Source of the DNA: CAZRRV01 sp045660865
GTDB taxonomy: Bacteria > Bacillota > Clostridia > Oscillospirales > Acutalibacteraceae
Reading direction: 5' to 3'
Length of the DNA stretch: 64,000 nucleotides
Assembly: GCA_045660865.1 (NCBI GenBank)
Contig: JAZREP010000011.1
Location: 1-64,000, forward strand
Below the pieces are notes generated by a model. That model searched no databases, had not been told where the DNA came from, and worked only from the letters and a program-made list of their open reading frames with translations. Position numbers and translations under genes: made by a program. Below, one piece after another: positions 58,399 through 64,000 of this stretch; positions within the stretch are counted from its first letter, which is position 1, and each line of letters begins with the position of its first letter.

Positions 58399-60096
58399 AT
58401 GGAAAAGAAACGACTGCAACACACTTTTTTGCAGGGTGCGGCAATTTTAGTTTTTGCAACAGCCTTTGTTAAAATTATCGGTGCAATTTTCCGCATACCG
58501 CTTGCAAACTTAATAGGTGAAACGGGTATGGGTTATTATTCTACGGCATATGACCTGTATTTACCTATTTATTCGCTTTCAATGGCAGGATTTCCTATTG
58601 CCATTTCCCGCATAGTGGCTGAATTTGCCGCTTCAAAGCGTTATAAAGATGTGCGAAAGACTTTGTCTGTTGCTAAAAAAGCATTTTATATAACCGGATT
58701 TACAGGCTTTGTGCTTATGATGCTGTTATCCTATCCTTTTGCTAAATACACAGGCGATTTAAAGGATATTTACAGCATTATGGCTATAGCGCCCTCTTTG
58801 CTGTTCTGTTGTATGCTCTCGGCATATAACGGATATTATGAGGGTATGAGGAATATGTACCCCACAGCAGTATCCTCAATAGTACAAGCTGTTGCTAAGC
58901 TGGTTTTTGGATATGGCTTTGCTATTATAACCATAAAAATTTGTGGGGCGCTTACTACTCGCACAGCTGCCTATGCAGCGGCGGCAGCGCTTGCAGGTGT
59001 TTCGGTTAGCTGTTTAGCTGGCTTTGTTTATTTAAAAATCCGTGATAAAAAAATAGGCGACCGCATAACGGCGGAGGAGCTTGCTGAGTCTCCCGACCCG
59101 ATTGGCACCAAAGAAATGCTCAAAAAACTCTTGCTTATTTCGGTGCCGATTGTTCTTGGCTCGCTTGTAACACAGGTTTCAAACCTTGTAGACGTTTTAA
59201 TGGTTCGTTTGCAGTTAAAAGGTGTTATCGAAAATAATACAGAGTTTATTTATTCAATGTACAATGATTTAATCACATCACGTGCATTGGAAAAACACGA
59301 AATTTCAACTGCACTTTACGGTTGTTACAAAGGTTTGGCGTTCTCTGTGTATAACCTTGTACCTTCAATTACTTCGGTAATGGGTGTTAGTGCTATACCT
59401 GTGCTTGCGGCTGCTTGGACAACTAAGGATAAACCGGCTATTAAATCGAATATTGATACAATTGTTAAAACAACATCATTAATCGCAATGCCTGCGGGTA
59501 TCGGTATGCTTTGTCTGTCTGAGGGAATACTCAGTATTTTATACCCATCAAACCCATCGGGAATAGTGATTGCGACTCCTATTCTTAGAATATTAGGGTT
59601 AGCAGCAGTATTTTCAGGCATTACAGGACCGCTTACAAATATTTTACAAGGTATCGGTAAACAAACCGTACCTGTTAAAAATATGGCAATCGGCGTTGTT
59701 TTAAAGATAGTTTTAAACTTTATATTGGTTGGTGTGCCGGCAATAAACATTACAGGTGCGGCTATTGGTACCGTTGCTTGTTATTTCTACATTTGCCTTG
59801 CGAATTTTTATTGTGTTTGCAAATATTCACGTGTAAAAGTCAGCACATTCCGTGCCGTAATAAAACCGCTGTTTTGTGCGATTTTATGCGGTGCTGCCGC
59901 TTTTGCTTCAAACAATGCGCTGCTAAAAGCAGGACATTCATTAAAGGTTTCAACCTTAGCTTCAATTGTAATTGCGGTGTTTGTTTATGCAATTTCTATA
60001 ATAATCACACGTACTATTGATAAAAATGATATAATTTCCTTGCCAAAAGGGGAAAAATTGTTAAAAGTACTTGAAAAACTAAGAATAATAAGGTAA
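58399..60096 (+). CDS. SpoVB/MurJ-like polysaccharide flippase (MVF superfamily)
   Basis: The 565-aa integral membrane protein has about 14 helices and a typical N-terminus (FLQGAAILVFATAFVKIIGAIFRIPLANLIGETGMGYYSTAYDLY) seen in SpoVB/YtgP proteins. In Bacillus these flip lipid-linked peptidoglycan precursors (YtgP/Amj-MurJ function) or act in cortex synthesis (SpoVB). I cannot separate the vegetative from the sporulation paralogue. It lies 15 bases after the nucleosidase gene and 11 bases before mazG; in Bacillus a SpoVB-like gene (yabM) is also next to mazG (yabN), yabO, yabP and yabQ. Confidence 0.9.
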   Translation: MEKKRLQHTFLQGAAILVFATAFVKIIGAIFRIPLANLIGETGMGYYSTAYDLYLPIYSLSMAGFPIAISRIVAEFAASKRYKDVRKTLSVAKKAFYITGFTGFVLMMLLSYPFAKYTGDLKDIYSIMAIAPSLLFCCMLSAYNGYYEGMRNMYPTAVSSIVQAVAKLVFGYGFAIITIKICGALTTRTAAYAAAAALAGVSVSCLAGFVYLKIRDKKIGDRITAEELAESPDPIGTKEMLKKLLLISVPIVLGSLVTQVSNLVDVLMVRLQLKGVIENNTEFIYSMYNDLITSRALEKHEISTALYGCYKGLAFSVYNLVPSITSVMGVSAIPVLAAAWTTKDKPAIKSNIDTIVKTTSLIAMPAGIGMLCLSEGILSILYPSNPSGIVIATPILRILGLAAVFSGITGPLTNILQGIGKQTVPVKNMAIGVVLKIVLNFILVGVPAINITGAAIGTVACYFYICLANFYCVCKYSRVKVSTFRAVIKPLFCAILCGAAAFASNNALLKAGHSLKVSTLASIVIAVFVYAISIIITRTIDKNDIISLPKGEKLLKVLEKLRIIR

Positions 60097-60107
60097 AATA
60101 ATTACTA

Positions 60108-60905
60108 ATGATTAAAGACGATTTTACATTTAAAAACAAATACGGGTTTGACGACCTGTTAACGATTGTTGAAATTTTGCGTGGCCCTGATGGTTGCCCG
60201 TGGGATATGGAACAAACACACCAAAGTATTCGCAGAGGCCTTATAGAAGAATCCTATGAGGCAGTAGATGCAATTGACCATAATGATATGGCAGGTTTTT
60301 GTGAAGAACTTGGTGACGTTCTTTTTCAAATTTTGTTTAATGCACAGATTGCCAAAGAACTTGGTGCATTTGATATGCAAGAGGTTTGTGACGGTATATG
60401 CAAAAAAATGATTTACCGCCATCCTCATGTTTTTGCTGACACTACAGCAGATACAACCGACCAAGTGTTGGATAATTGGGACAAGCTAAAACGCAAGGAA
60501 AAGAATCAAAACAGTTTTACCGATACACTTAAAAGTGTTCCTTTGGCTCTGCCTGCGTTATTGCGTGCTCAAAATGTCCAAAAGCGTGCGGCTAAGGCCG
60601 GTTTTGATTGGGAGGATATCAAAGGTCCGCTCAGTAAAATCGCTGAAGAAACCGAAGAACTTAAATCTGCGATTAAAACTTCAACTAACATAGAAGATGA
60701 ACTTGGTGACCTTTTGTTTTCGGTTGTCAATATTTCAAGGTTTTTAAAACTTGATGCTGAAGAAGCCTTATCAAGCGCAACCGAAAAGTTTATTGCCCGT
60801 TTTGAAAAAGTGGAAGAAGCGGTCAATAAAAGCGGAAAAACAATGGATGAAGTTCCGTTAGAGGAACTGGATGCAATTTGGGATTCCGTGAAATCAACTT
60901 TGTAA
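60108..60905 (+). CDS. mazG: Nucleoside triphosphate pyrophosphohydrolase MazG
   Basis: The 265-aa protein has two MazG helical domains. The first (~10-125) contains RGPDGCPWDMEQTHQSIRRGLIEESYEAVDAI and EELGDVLFQILFNA. The second (~165-260) contains KAGFDWEDIKGPLSKIAEETEELK and DELGDLLFSVVNISR. Both have EExx(E/D) metal motifs. It hydrolyses non-canonical or excess NTPs. It is the counterpart of the C-terminal half of Bacillus YabN, and its place before hup-rqcP-yabP is conserved. Confidence 0.95.
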   Translation: MIKDDFTFKNKYGFDDLLTIVEILRGPDGCPWDMEQTHQSIRRGLIEESYEAVDAIDHNDMAGFCEELGDVLFQILFNAQIAKELGAFDMQEVCDGICKKMIYRHPHVFADTTADTTDQVLDNWDKLKRKEKNQNSFTDTLKSVPLALPALLRAQNVQKRAAKAGFDWEDIKGPLSKIAEETEELKSAIKTSTNIEDELGDLLFSVVNISRFLKLDAEEALSSATEKFIARFEKVEEAVNKSGKTMDEVPLEELDAIWDSVKSTL

Positions 60906-60907
60906 AG

Positions 60908-60930
60908 CTCAAGCTTTAAGCTTGGTTTTA
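60908..60930 (+). terminator. Weak terminator after mazG
   Basis: CAAGC-TTTAA-GCTTG (60910-60924) is followed by GTTTTAAT. The stem is short and the T-run imperfect, so read-through into hup is likely. Confidence 0.45.
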
Positions 60931-60956
60931 ATAAAAAATAATTGGAGGAATATAAA

Positions 60957-61229
60957 ATGAACAAGACAGAACTTATTGCAGCAATCGCTGAAAAAAGCGG
61001 AATTAGCAAGAAGGATGCCGACAAAGCTTTGGCAGCTTTCGTAAGCACAGTTACCGAGACTTTGAAGTCCGGCGACAAGGTTCAATTGGTAGGCTTCGGT
61101 AACTTCGAAGTTCGTAGCCGCGGTGCCAGAATGGGCAGAAACCCCCAGACAAAAGAAACTATCAAAATTGCAGCTTCTAAGGCTCCTGTTTTCAAAGCAG
61201 GCAAAGCTTTTAAAGACGCCATTAAATAA
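60957..61229 (+). CDS. hup: HU-family DNA-binding protein
   Basis: The 90-aa histone-like protein has MNKTELIAAIAEKSGISKKDADKALAAF for the helical dimer body, VQLVGFGNFEVRSRGARMGRNPQT for the DNA-bending arm with the RNPQT tip Pro, and a C-terminal VPxFKAGKAFKDAI-type end. It compacts and bends chromosomal DNA. Codon use is noticeably more biased than in neighbours, as expected for an abundant protein. GGAGG lies 8 bases before ATG 60957. Confidence 0.97.
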   Translation: MNKTELIAAIAEKSGISKKDADKALAAFVSTVTETLKSGDKVQLVGFGNFEVRSRGARMGRNPQTKETIKIAASKAPVFKAGKAFKDAIK

Positions 61230-61233
61230 GTTT

Positions 61234-61263
61234 TTCAGCCACCTTTTTAGGTGGCTGAATCTT
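61234..61263 (+). terminator. Hairpin after hup (partial terminator)
   Basis: A perfect 11-bp stem TTCAGCCACCT / AGGTGGCTGAA (61234-61244 and 61249-61259) with a TTTT loop, then TCTTT. The short T-run suggests partial termination, leaving some transcript for rqcP. Confidence 0.7.
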
Positions 61264-61274
61264 TAGGTAAATAT

Positions 61275-61517
61275 ATGCGTATTGATAAATTTTTAAAAGT
61301 TTCCAGAGTTATTAAAAGGCGTACTGTAGCTAACGAAGCTTGTGATAATGGTAGAGTTTCGGTTAACGGTCGTCCTGTTAAAGCATCCTATGAAATAAAA
61401 CTGGATGATATTGTAGAGATTGCTTTTGGTACAAGAACGGTTAAGTTTAAGGTTAAATCAATCTTACCGGTTGTAAACAAGGATGATGCAGCCTATATGT
61501 ATGAAATCATTGAATAG
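61275..61517 (+). CDS. rqcP: S4-domain RNA-binding protein RqcP (YabO/HslR type)
   Basis: The 80-aa single S4 domain reads MRIDKFLKVSRVIKRRTVANEACDNGRVSVNG in pieces, then VKASYEIKLDDIVEIAFG. RqcP works with RqcH in ribosome-associated quality control, adding alanine tails on stalled 50S subunits. In Bacillus, yabO sits between mazG/yabN and yabP, the same order as here. ATG 61275 is chosen; the longer frame from GTG 61251 lies within the hup hairpin. Confidence 0.92.
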   Translation: MRIDKFLKVSRVIKRRTVANEACDNGRVSVNGRPVKASYEIKLDDIVEIAFGTRTVKFKVKSILPVVNKDDAAYMYEIIE

Positions 61518-61523
61518 TTTTTT

Positions 61524-61559
61524 AAACCTTCTCATATACAATTATGAGGAGGTTTTTTT
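61524..61559 (+). promoter_or_regulatory. Terminator-like hairpin containing the yabP ribosome site
   Basis: AAACCTTCTCATA (61524-61536) pairs with TATGAGGAGGTTT (61543-61555) over 13 positions (one T.G) with a 6-nt loop. The 3' arm carries AGGAGG (61547-61552), and seven bases, all T except the last positions before ATG, connect it to the start at 61560. It can end the rqcP transcript and mask the yabP ribosome site. Confidence 0.78.
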
Positions 61560-61835
61560 ATGATTGAAGATAAAAACTGCCAGATGCCACACAGTTTAAT
61601 AATGCAGAACAGAAACAAATTAGAAATAACCGGAGTGAAAAATGTTGATTCCTTTGATGAGGAAAGCATTATAATGTCTACTTGCAAGGGAGAATTGACC
61701 GTAAGAGGTAGCAATTTGAATATTGAAAAATTCAGTGTTGAAACCACAGAAATAGGGATTACCGGAGAAATTATAGCGCTTATATACACAAACGACCGCC
61801 CCACAGGCGGATTCTTTTCTAAAATGTTCCGCTAA
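61560..61835 (+). CDS. yabP: Sporulation protein YabP
   Basis: The 91-aa YabP-family protein has HSLIMQNRNKLEITGVKNVDSFDEESIIMSTCKGELTVRG in family-typical segments, then LNIEKFSVETTEIGITGEI. In Bacillus, yabP and yabQ are sigma-E genes; YabQ is needed for spore cortex formation. The stop codon overlaps the start of yabQ by one base (TAATG type). Its ribosome site is inside a hairpin. Confidence 0.93.
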   Translation: MIEDKNCQMPHSLIMQNRNKLEITGVKNVDSFDEESIIMSTCKGELTVRGSNLNIEKFSVETTEIGITGEIIALIYTNDRPTGGFFSKMFR

Positions 61836-62257
61836 TGAGTAATATTGATATTTCCGCACAAACGCTGAGTTTTTTGTATTCGCTGCTTTTTGGAGTGGCA
61901 CTTTCCGCTTGCTACGATTTTATCCGAGTATTGCATAGAAAAACAGTACATTCAGTTCTTGCCATTCAAATAATTGATGTACTGTTTTTTATCATATCTG
62001 CCTTTATAACATTCTGCTTTTTAATGATTTATGCAAAGGGACAAATTCGTTTGTATCTGCTGCTGGGTGAACTTTTGGGTTTCTTGCTTTGGAGCCTAAC
62101 TTTATCTGCCGTTTTGCAAAAAATTCTTATTGCATTATTTGATTTTTTTAGTAAAACTTTGCGGCTTATATTAAAACCGCTTATTATTTTAGAAAAACAA
62201 AGTAAAAAAATAGTTTTTTCGCTAAAAAACAAAAGAATATTAGCAAAAAAACCTTGA
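61835..62257 (+). CDS. yabQ: Spore cortex biosynthesis protein YabQ
   Basis: The 140-aa membrane protein has about three or four helices (FLYSLLFGVALSACYDFIRV, IIDVLFFIISAFITFCFLMI, LLLGELLGFLLWSLTLSAVL) and a basic C-terminal tail. The combination of a YDFIR motif after the first helix and position after yabP identifies YabQ. In Bacillus it localises to the outer forespore membrane and is required for cortex. Confidence 0.9.
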   Translation: MSNIDISAQTLSFLYSLLFGVALSACYDFIRVLHRKTVHSVLAIQIIDVLFFIISAFITFCFLMIYAKGQIRLYLLLGELLGFLLWSLTLSAVLQKILIALFDFFSKTLRLILKPLIILEKQSKKIVFSLKNKRILAKKP

Positions 62258-62283
62258 AAATCAATATGAGTGTGTTGTATAAT
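62254..62283 (+). promoter_or_regulatory. Candidate promoter of divIC-yabR
   Basis: TTGAAA (62254-62259), 18 bases, TATAAT (62278-62283), 41 bases before divIC. The -35 overlaps the end of yabQ, giving the vegetative division gene its own sigma-A promoter behind the sporulation pair. Confidence 0.68.
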
Positions 62284-62323
62284 AACTTAAAAGTAATTTA
62301 TATTCTGTATAACGGAGTTTTAT

Positions 62324-62614
62324 ATGAGTAAAGCACATAAAAAAAGACGTAGCGTTATATTGCGGTTGGCGTTACTTGTTTTTTCGGTTTATGTCTTGTT
62401 TTCAATTGGTAGTTTGCAAGTTCAATTGATTGACAGCAAAAATGAATTAAACAGGTTAAACAGGGAAAAGACCGAGAAAACACAAAAGGTTAACGAATTA
62501 GTTGCTCTTTTGGAAAATGGAACCGAATCGGATTTCATTGAGAAAGCAGCGAGAGAACGATTGGGTTATGTTTTTTCTGATGAAAAGGTCTACATTGACC
62601 TTTCAGGCAATTGA
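62324..62614 (+). CDS. divIC: DivIC/FtsB-like septum formation initiator
   Basis: The 96-aa bitopic protein has a basic cytoplasmic N-terminus (KAHKKRRS), one helix (LRLALLVFSVYVLFSIGSL) and an extracytoplasmic coiled coil (KNELNRLNREKTEKTQKVNELVALL). The terminal ARERLGYVFSDEKVYIDL signature of the family follows. It acts with DivIB and FtsL at the divisome. The position yabP-yabQ-divIC-yabR is as in Bacillus. Confidence 0.92.
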   Translation: MSKAHKKRRSVILRLALLVFSVYVLFSIGSLQVQLIDSKNELNRLNREKTEKTQKVNELVALLENGTESDFIEKAARERLGYVFSDEKVYIDLSGN

Positions 62615-62638
62615 TTTTTTGGAGGATTTTTAAAGCAT

Positions 62639-63082
62639 ATGCAGCAACTTTCTGTTGGACAAATTGTTGAGGGTAAAGTTACCGGAATTACCAATTTCGG
62701 TGTTTTTGTTGATATAGGCGGCGGCAAATCAGGTATGGTACATATTTCAGAGGTCGCTTTAACCTTTGTTAATAACATTCGTGACCACGTTAATGAAGGT
62801 GATACAGTTCAGGTTAAAATTATGAACATTGGTGAAGACGGCAAAATCAGCCTAAGTATAAAAAAGGCTTTAGAGCAGAAGAATAAAGCACAATCTGCTC
62901 CCAAAAAACCGAGACCGCCAATGAATGATACTTTTGTCGGCTTTGGCACACCCAAGAGTGAGCCTGATTCATTTGAAGAAATGATGAACCGCTTTAAACA
63001 AAACAGTGAAGAAAAATTTTCAGATTTAAAGCGTAAGAATAATGAGGTTCGTCGTTCCCGCCGAGGTGCGATGTCTAAATAA
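62639..63082 (+). CDS. S1-domain RNA-binding protein (YabR-like)
   Basis: The 147-aa protein has residues ~3-75 as an S1 OB fold (VGQIVEGKVTGITNFGVFVDIGGGKSGMVHISE, then VNEGDTVQVKIMNIGEDGKISLS). The rest is a low-complexity basic tail (KNKAQSAPKKPRPP, RRSRRGAMSK). It resembles Bacillus YabR and probably binds RNA or ribosomes. GGAGG lies 14 bases before ATG 62639, a long spacer. Confidence 0.9.
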   Translation: MQQLSVGQIVEGKVTGITNFGVFVDIGGGKSGMVHISEVALTFVNNIRDHVNEGDTVQVKIMNIGEDGKISLSIKKALEQKNKAQSAPKKPRPPMNDTFVGFGTPKSEPDSFEEMMNRFKQNSEEKFSDLKRKNNEVRRSRRGAMSK

Positions 63083-63088
63083 TTGCTT

Positions 63089-63109
63089 AGGAGCAGGTTT
63101 TCTGCTCCT
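63089..63109 (+). terminator. Hairpin between yabR-like gene and fumarase
   Basis: A perfect 8-bp stem AGGAGCAG / CTGCTCCT with a 5-nt loop, followed by ATATTTATATA rather than a T-run. It may be a weak terminator or RNA end-protecting stem. Confidence 0.5.
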
Positions 63110-63136
63110 ATATTTATATAGAGTGAGTTGATATTT

Positions 63137-63982
63137 TTGAAAGAAATTTACACATCACAAATAACTGAAGCTATTGCAGAAATGTGTATAGAAGCCAATA
63201 AACATTTGCCGTGCGATGTTTCTGACCGCCTAAATAAGGCAACAAAGAACGAACAACCCGGAATAGCTTCTTCTGTGCTTGCAACTTTGTGTGATAATGT
63301 TTGCGCCGCTACGGAATGTGATATTCCTATTTGCCAAGATACAGGAATGGCTGTGATTTTTATGGAAATAGGACAAGATGTTCATATTGTTGGTGAGCCG
63401 TTAACAGATGCGGTTAACGAGGGTGTGCGCAAAGGCTATACTGAGGGGTTGCTTCGTCTTTCTGTAGTTAATGACCCGATTGTGCGTGAAAATTCAAATG
63501 ATAACACACCTGCTGTATTGCATACTGAAATCGTACCGGGTGACAGTATAAAAATAACCGTTTGTCCTAAAGGCTTCGGCAGTGAAAATATGAGCGCTGT
63601 GCGTATGCTCCTTCCGTCAGCCGGAATTGAGGGCGTTAAAAAAGCGGTTTTAGATATTGTGAAACAGGCCGGCAGTAATCCTTGCCCGCCCATTGTTGTA
63701 GGTGTAGGTATTGGCGGAAATTTTGAAATGTGCACCTTGCTTGCTAAAAAGGCGCTTTGTCGCAGCTTAGACAAGCCTAATCAAAATCCGCTTTACCGTG
63801 ATTTAGAAGAAGAACTTTTAAAAGAAATCAATAATTTAGGAATAGGTCCGCAAGGCTTTGGCGGAAAAACAACGGCACTTGGTGTAAATATTGAGTATAT
63901 GGGCACACACATTGCCGGATTGCCGCTAGCTGTTAACATCGGTTGCCATGTAAATAGACACGTTACAAAAGTTTTGAGGTAA
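63137..63982 (+). CDS. fumA: Fumarate hydratase class I, alpha subunit (N-terminal domain)
   Basis: The 281-aa subunit of the oxygen-sensitive [4Fe-4S] fumarase has the cluster Cys in ICQDTGMAV, the NTPAVLHTEIVPGD region, CPKGFGSENMSAVRML and a C-terminal GGKTTALGVNIE. It interconverts fumarate and malate; the related L-tartrate dehydratase is an alternative. The TTG at 63137 is preferred over TTG 63128, because the GAGTGAG ribosome site abuts the earlier codon. The beta-subunit gene starts two bases after the stop. Confidence 0.9.
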   Translation: MKEIYTSQITEAIAEMCIEANKHLPCDVSDRLNKATKNEQPGIASSVLATLCDNVCAATECDIPICQDTGMAVIFMEIGQDVHIVGEPLTDAVNEGVRKGYTEGLLRLSVVNDPIVRENSNDNTPAVLHTEIVPGDSIKITVCPKGFGSENMSAVRMLLPSAGIEGVKKAVLDIVKQAGSNPCPPIVVGVGIGGNFEMCTLLAKKALCRSLDKPNQNPLYRDLEEELLKEINNLGIGPQGFGGKTTALGVNIEYMGTHIAGLPLAVNIGCHVNRHVTKVLR

Positions 63983-63984
63983 TT

Positions 63985-64000
63985 ATGAATAAATACAACT
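63985..64000 (+). CDS. Start of the fumarate hydratase beta-subunit gene (partial)
   Basis: ATG at 63985 behind TTTTGAGGT begins Met-Asn-Lys-Tyr-Asn before the window ends. Position directly after the alpha subunit suggests the C-terminal (beta) fumarase domain, but only five codons are visible. Confidence 0.6.

Overview
The window is a gene-dense chromosomal segment of a low-GC, endospore-forming Firmicute. It most likely belongs to class Clostridia, in the Oscillospiraceae/Ruminococcaceae neighbourhood. This rests on spo0A, spoVM, a SipL-type DUF3794+LysM protein, spoIIM, spoIIR, yabP/yabQ and yunB, together with a type III glutamine synthetase, a ferredoxin:thioredoxin-reductase-like protein and an AroE-AroK fusion. 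The genus is inferred from gene content only. I see no insertion sequence, prophage, CRISPR array or rRNA operon.

Layout. 1-8.9 kb: the 3' end of spo0A converges on an eight-gene minus-strand operon (aroF-tyrA-aroB-aroA-aroC-pheA-aroEK-aroQ). The operon encodes the common chorismate pathway plus the Phe and Tyr branches. Its promoter and 5' leader (8.6-8.8 kb) contain a Tyr/Phe-rich leader peptide and mutually exclusive RNA stems: an attenuator. 8.9-14.6 kb: icd, a 47-aa protein, a nitroreductase, tRNA-Leu(UAG), yunB-ligA and an SDR. 14.7-26.7 kb: the conserved Firmicute housekeeping cluster yicC-remA-gmk-rpoZ-priA-def-fmt-rsmB-rlmN-prpC-prkC-rsgA, ending in a 50-aa membrane protein and the 26-aa SpoVM. 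26.8-31.8 kb: sipL, a FabG-like SDR, proC, spoIIM and xerD. 31.8-33.2 kb: a structured leader resembling a yybP-ykoY riboswitch, with an overlapping terminator, precedes beta and gamma-like subunits of a Na+-pumping decarboxylase. 33.3-39.1 kb: glutamine synthetase III, a CapA-like phosphoesterase, a DUF554 protein, tRNA-Leu(UAA), an FTR-like/thioredoxin pair and a HAD phosphatase. 39.1-45.6 kb: an AbrB-type regulator, a 62-aa orphan, an UPF0210/ACT pair, Lrp-aminotransferase-ispE, spoIIR, rpmE and yigZ. 45.7-60.9 kb: dnaG-rpoD, three poorly known genes, recJ-relA-dtd-MBL-hemZ, mtnN-like, spoVB-like and mazG. 60.9-64 kb: the hup-rqcP-yabP-yabQ-divIC-yabR block and the start of a two-subunit fumarase.

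How parts fit together. Sporulation genes are scattered among housekeeping operons. Three genes (spoIIR, yabP and the 62-aa orphan) share one 5' design: a terminator-like hairpin whose 3' arm carries the Shine-Dalgarno sequence, with the T-run touching the start codon. spoIIM has its own start-codon-covering inverted repeat. The two strongest regulatory findings are the aro attenuator, whose leader peptide reads a run of Tyr and Phe codons, and the riboswitch-like leader before the decarboxylase subunits, where the 3' strand of P1 is also the 5' arm of the terminator.
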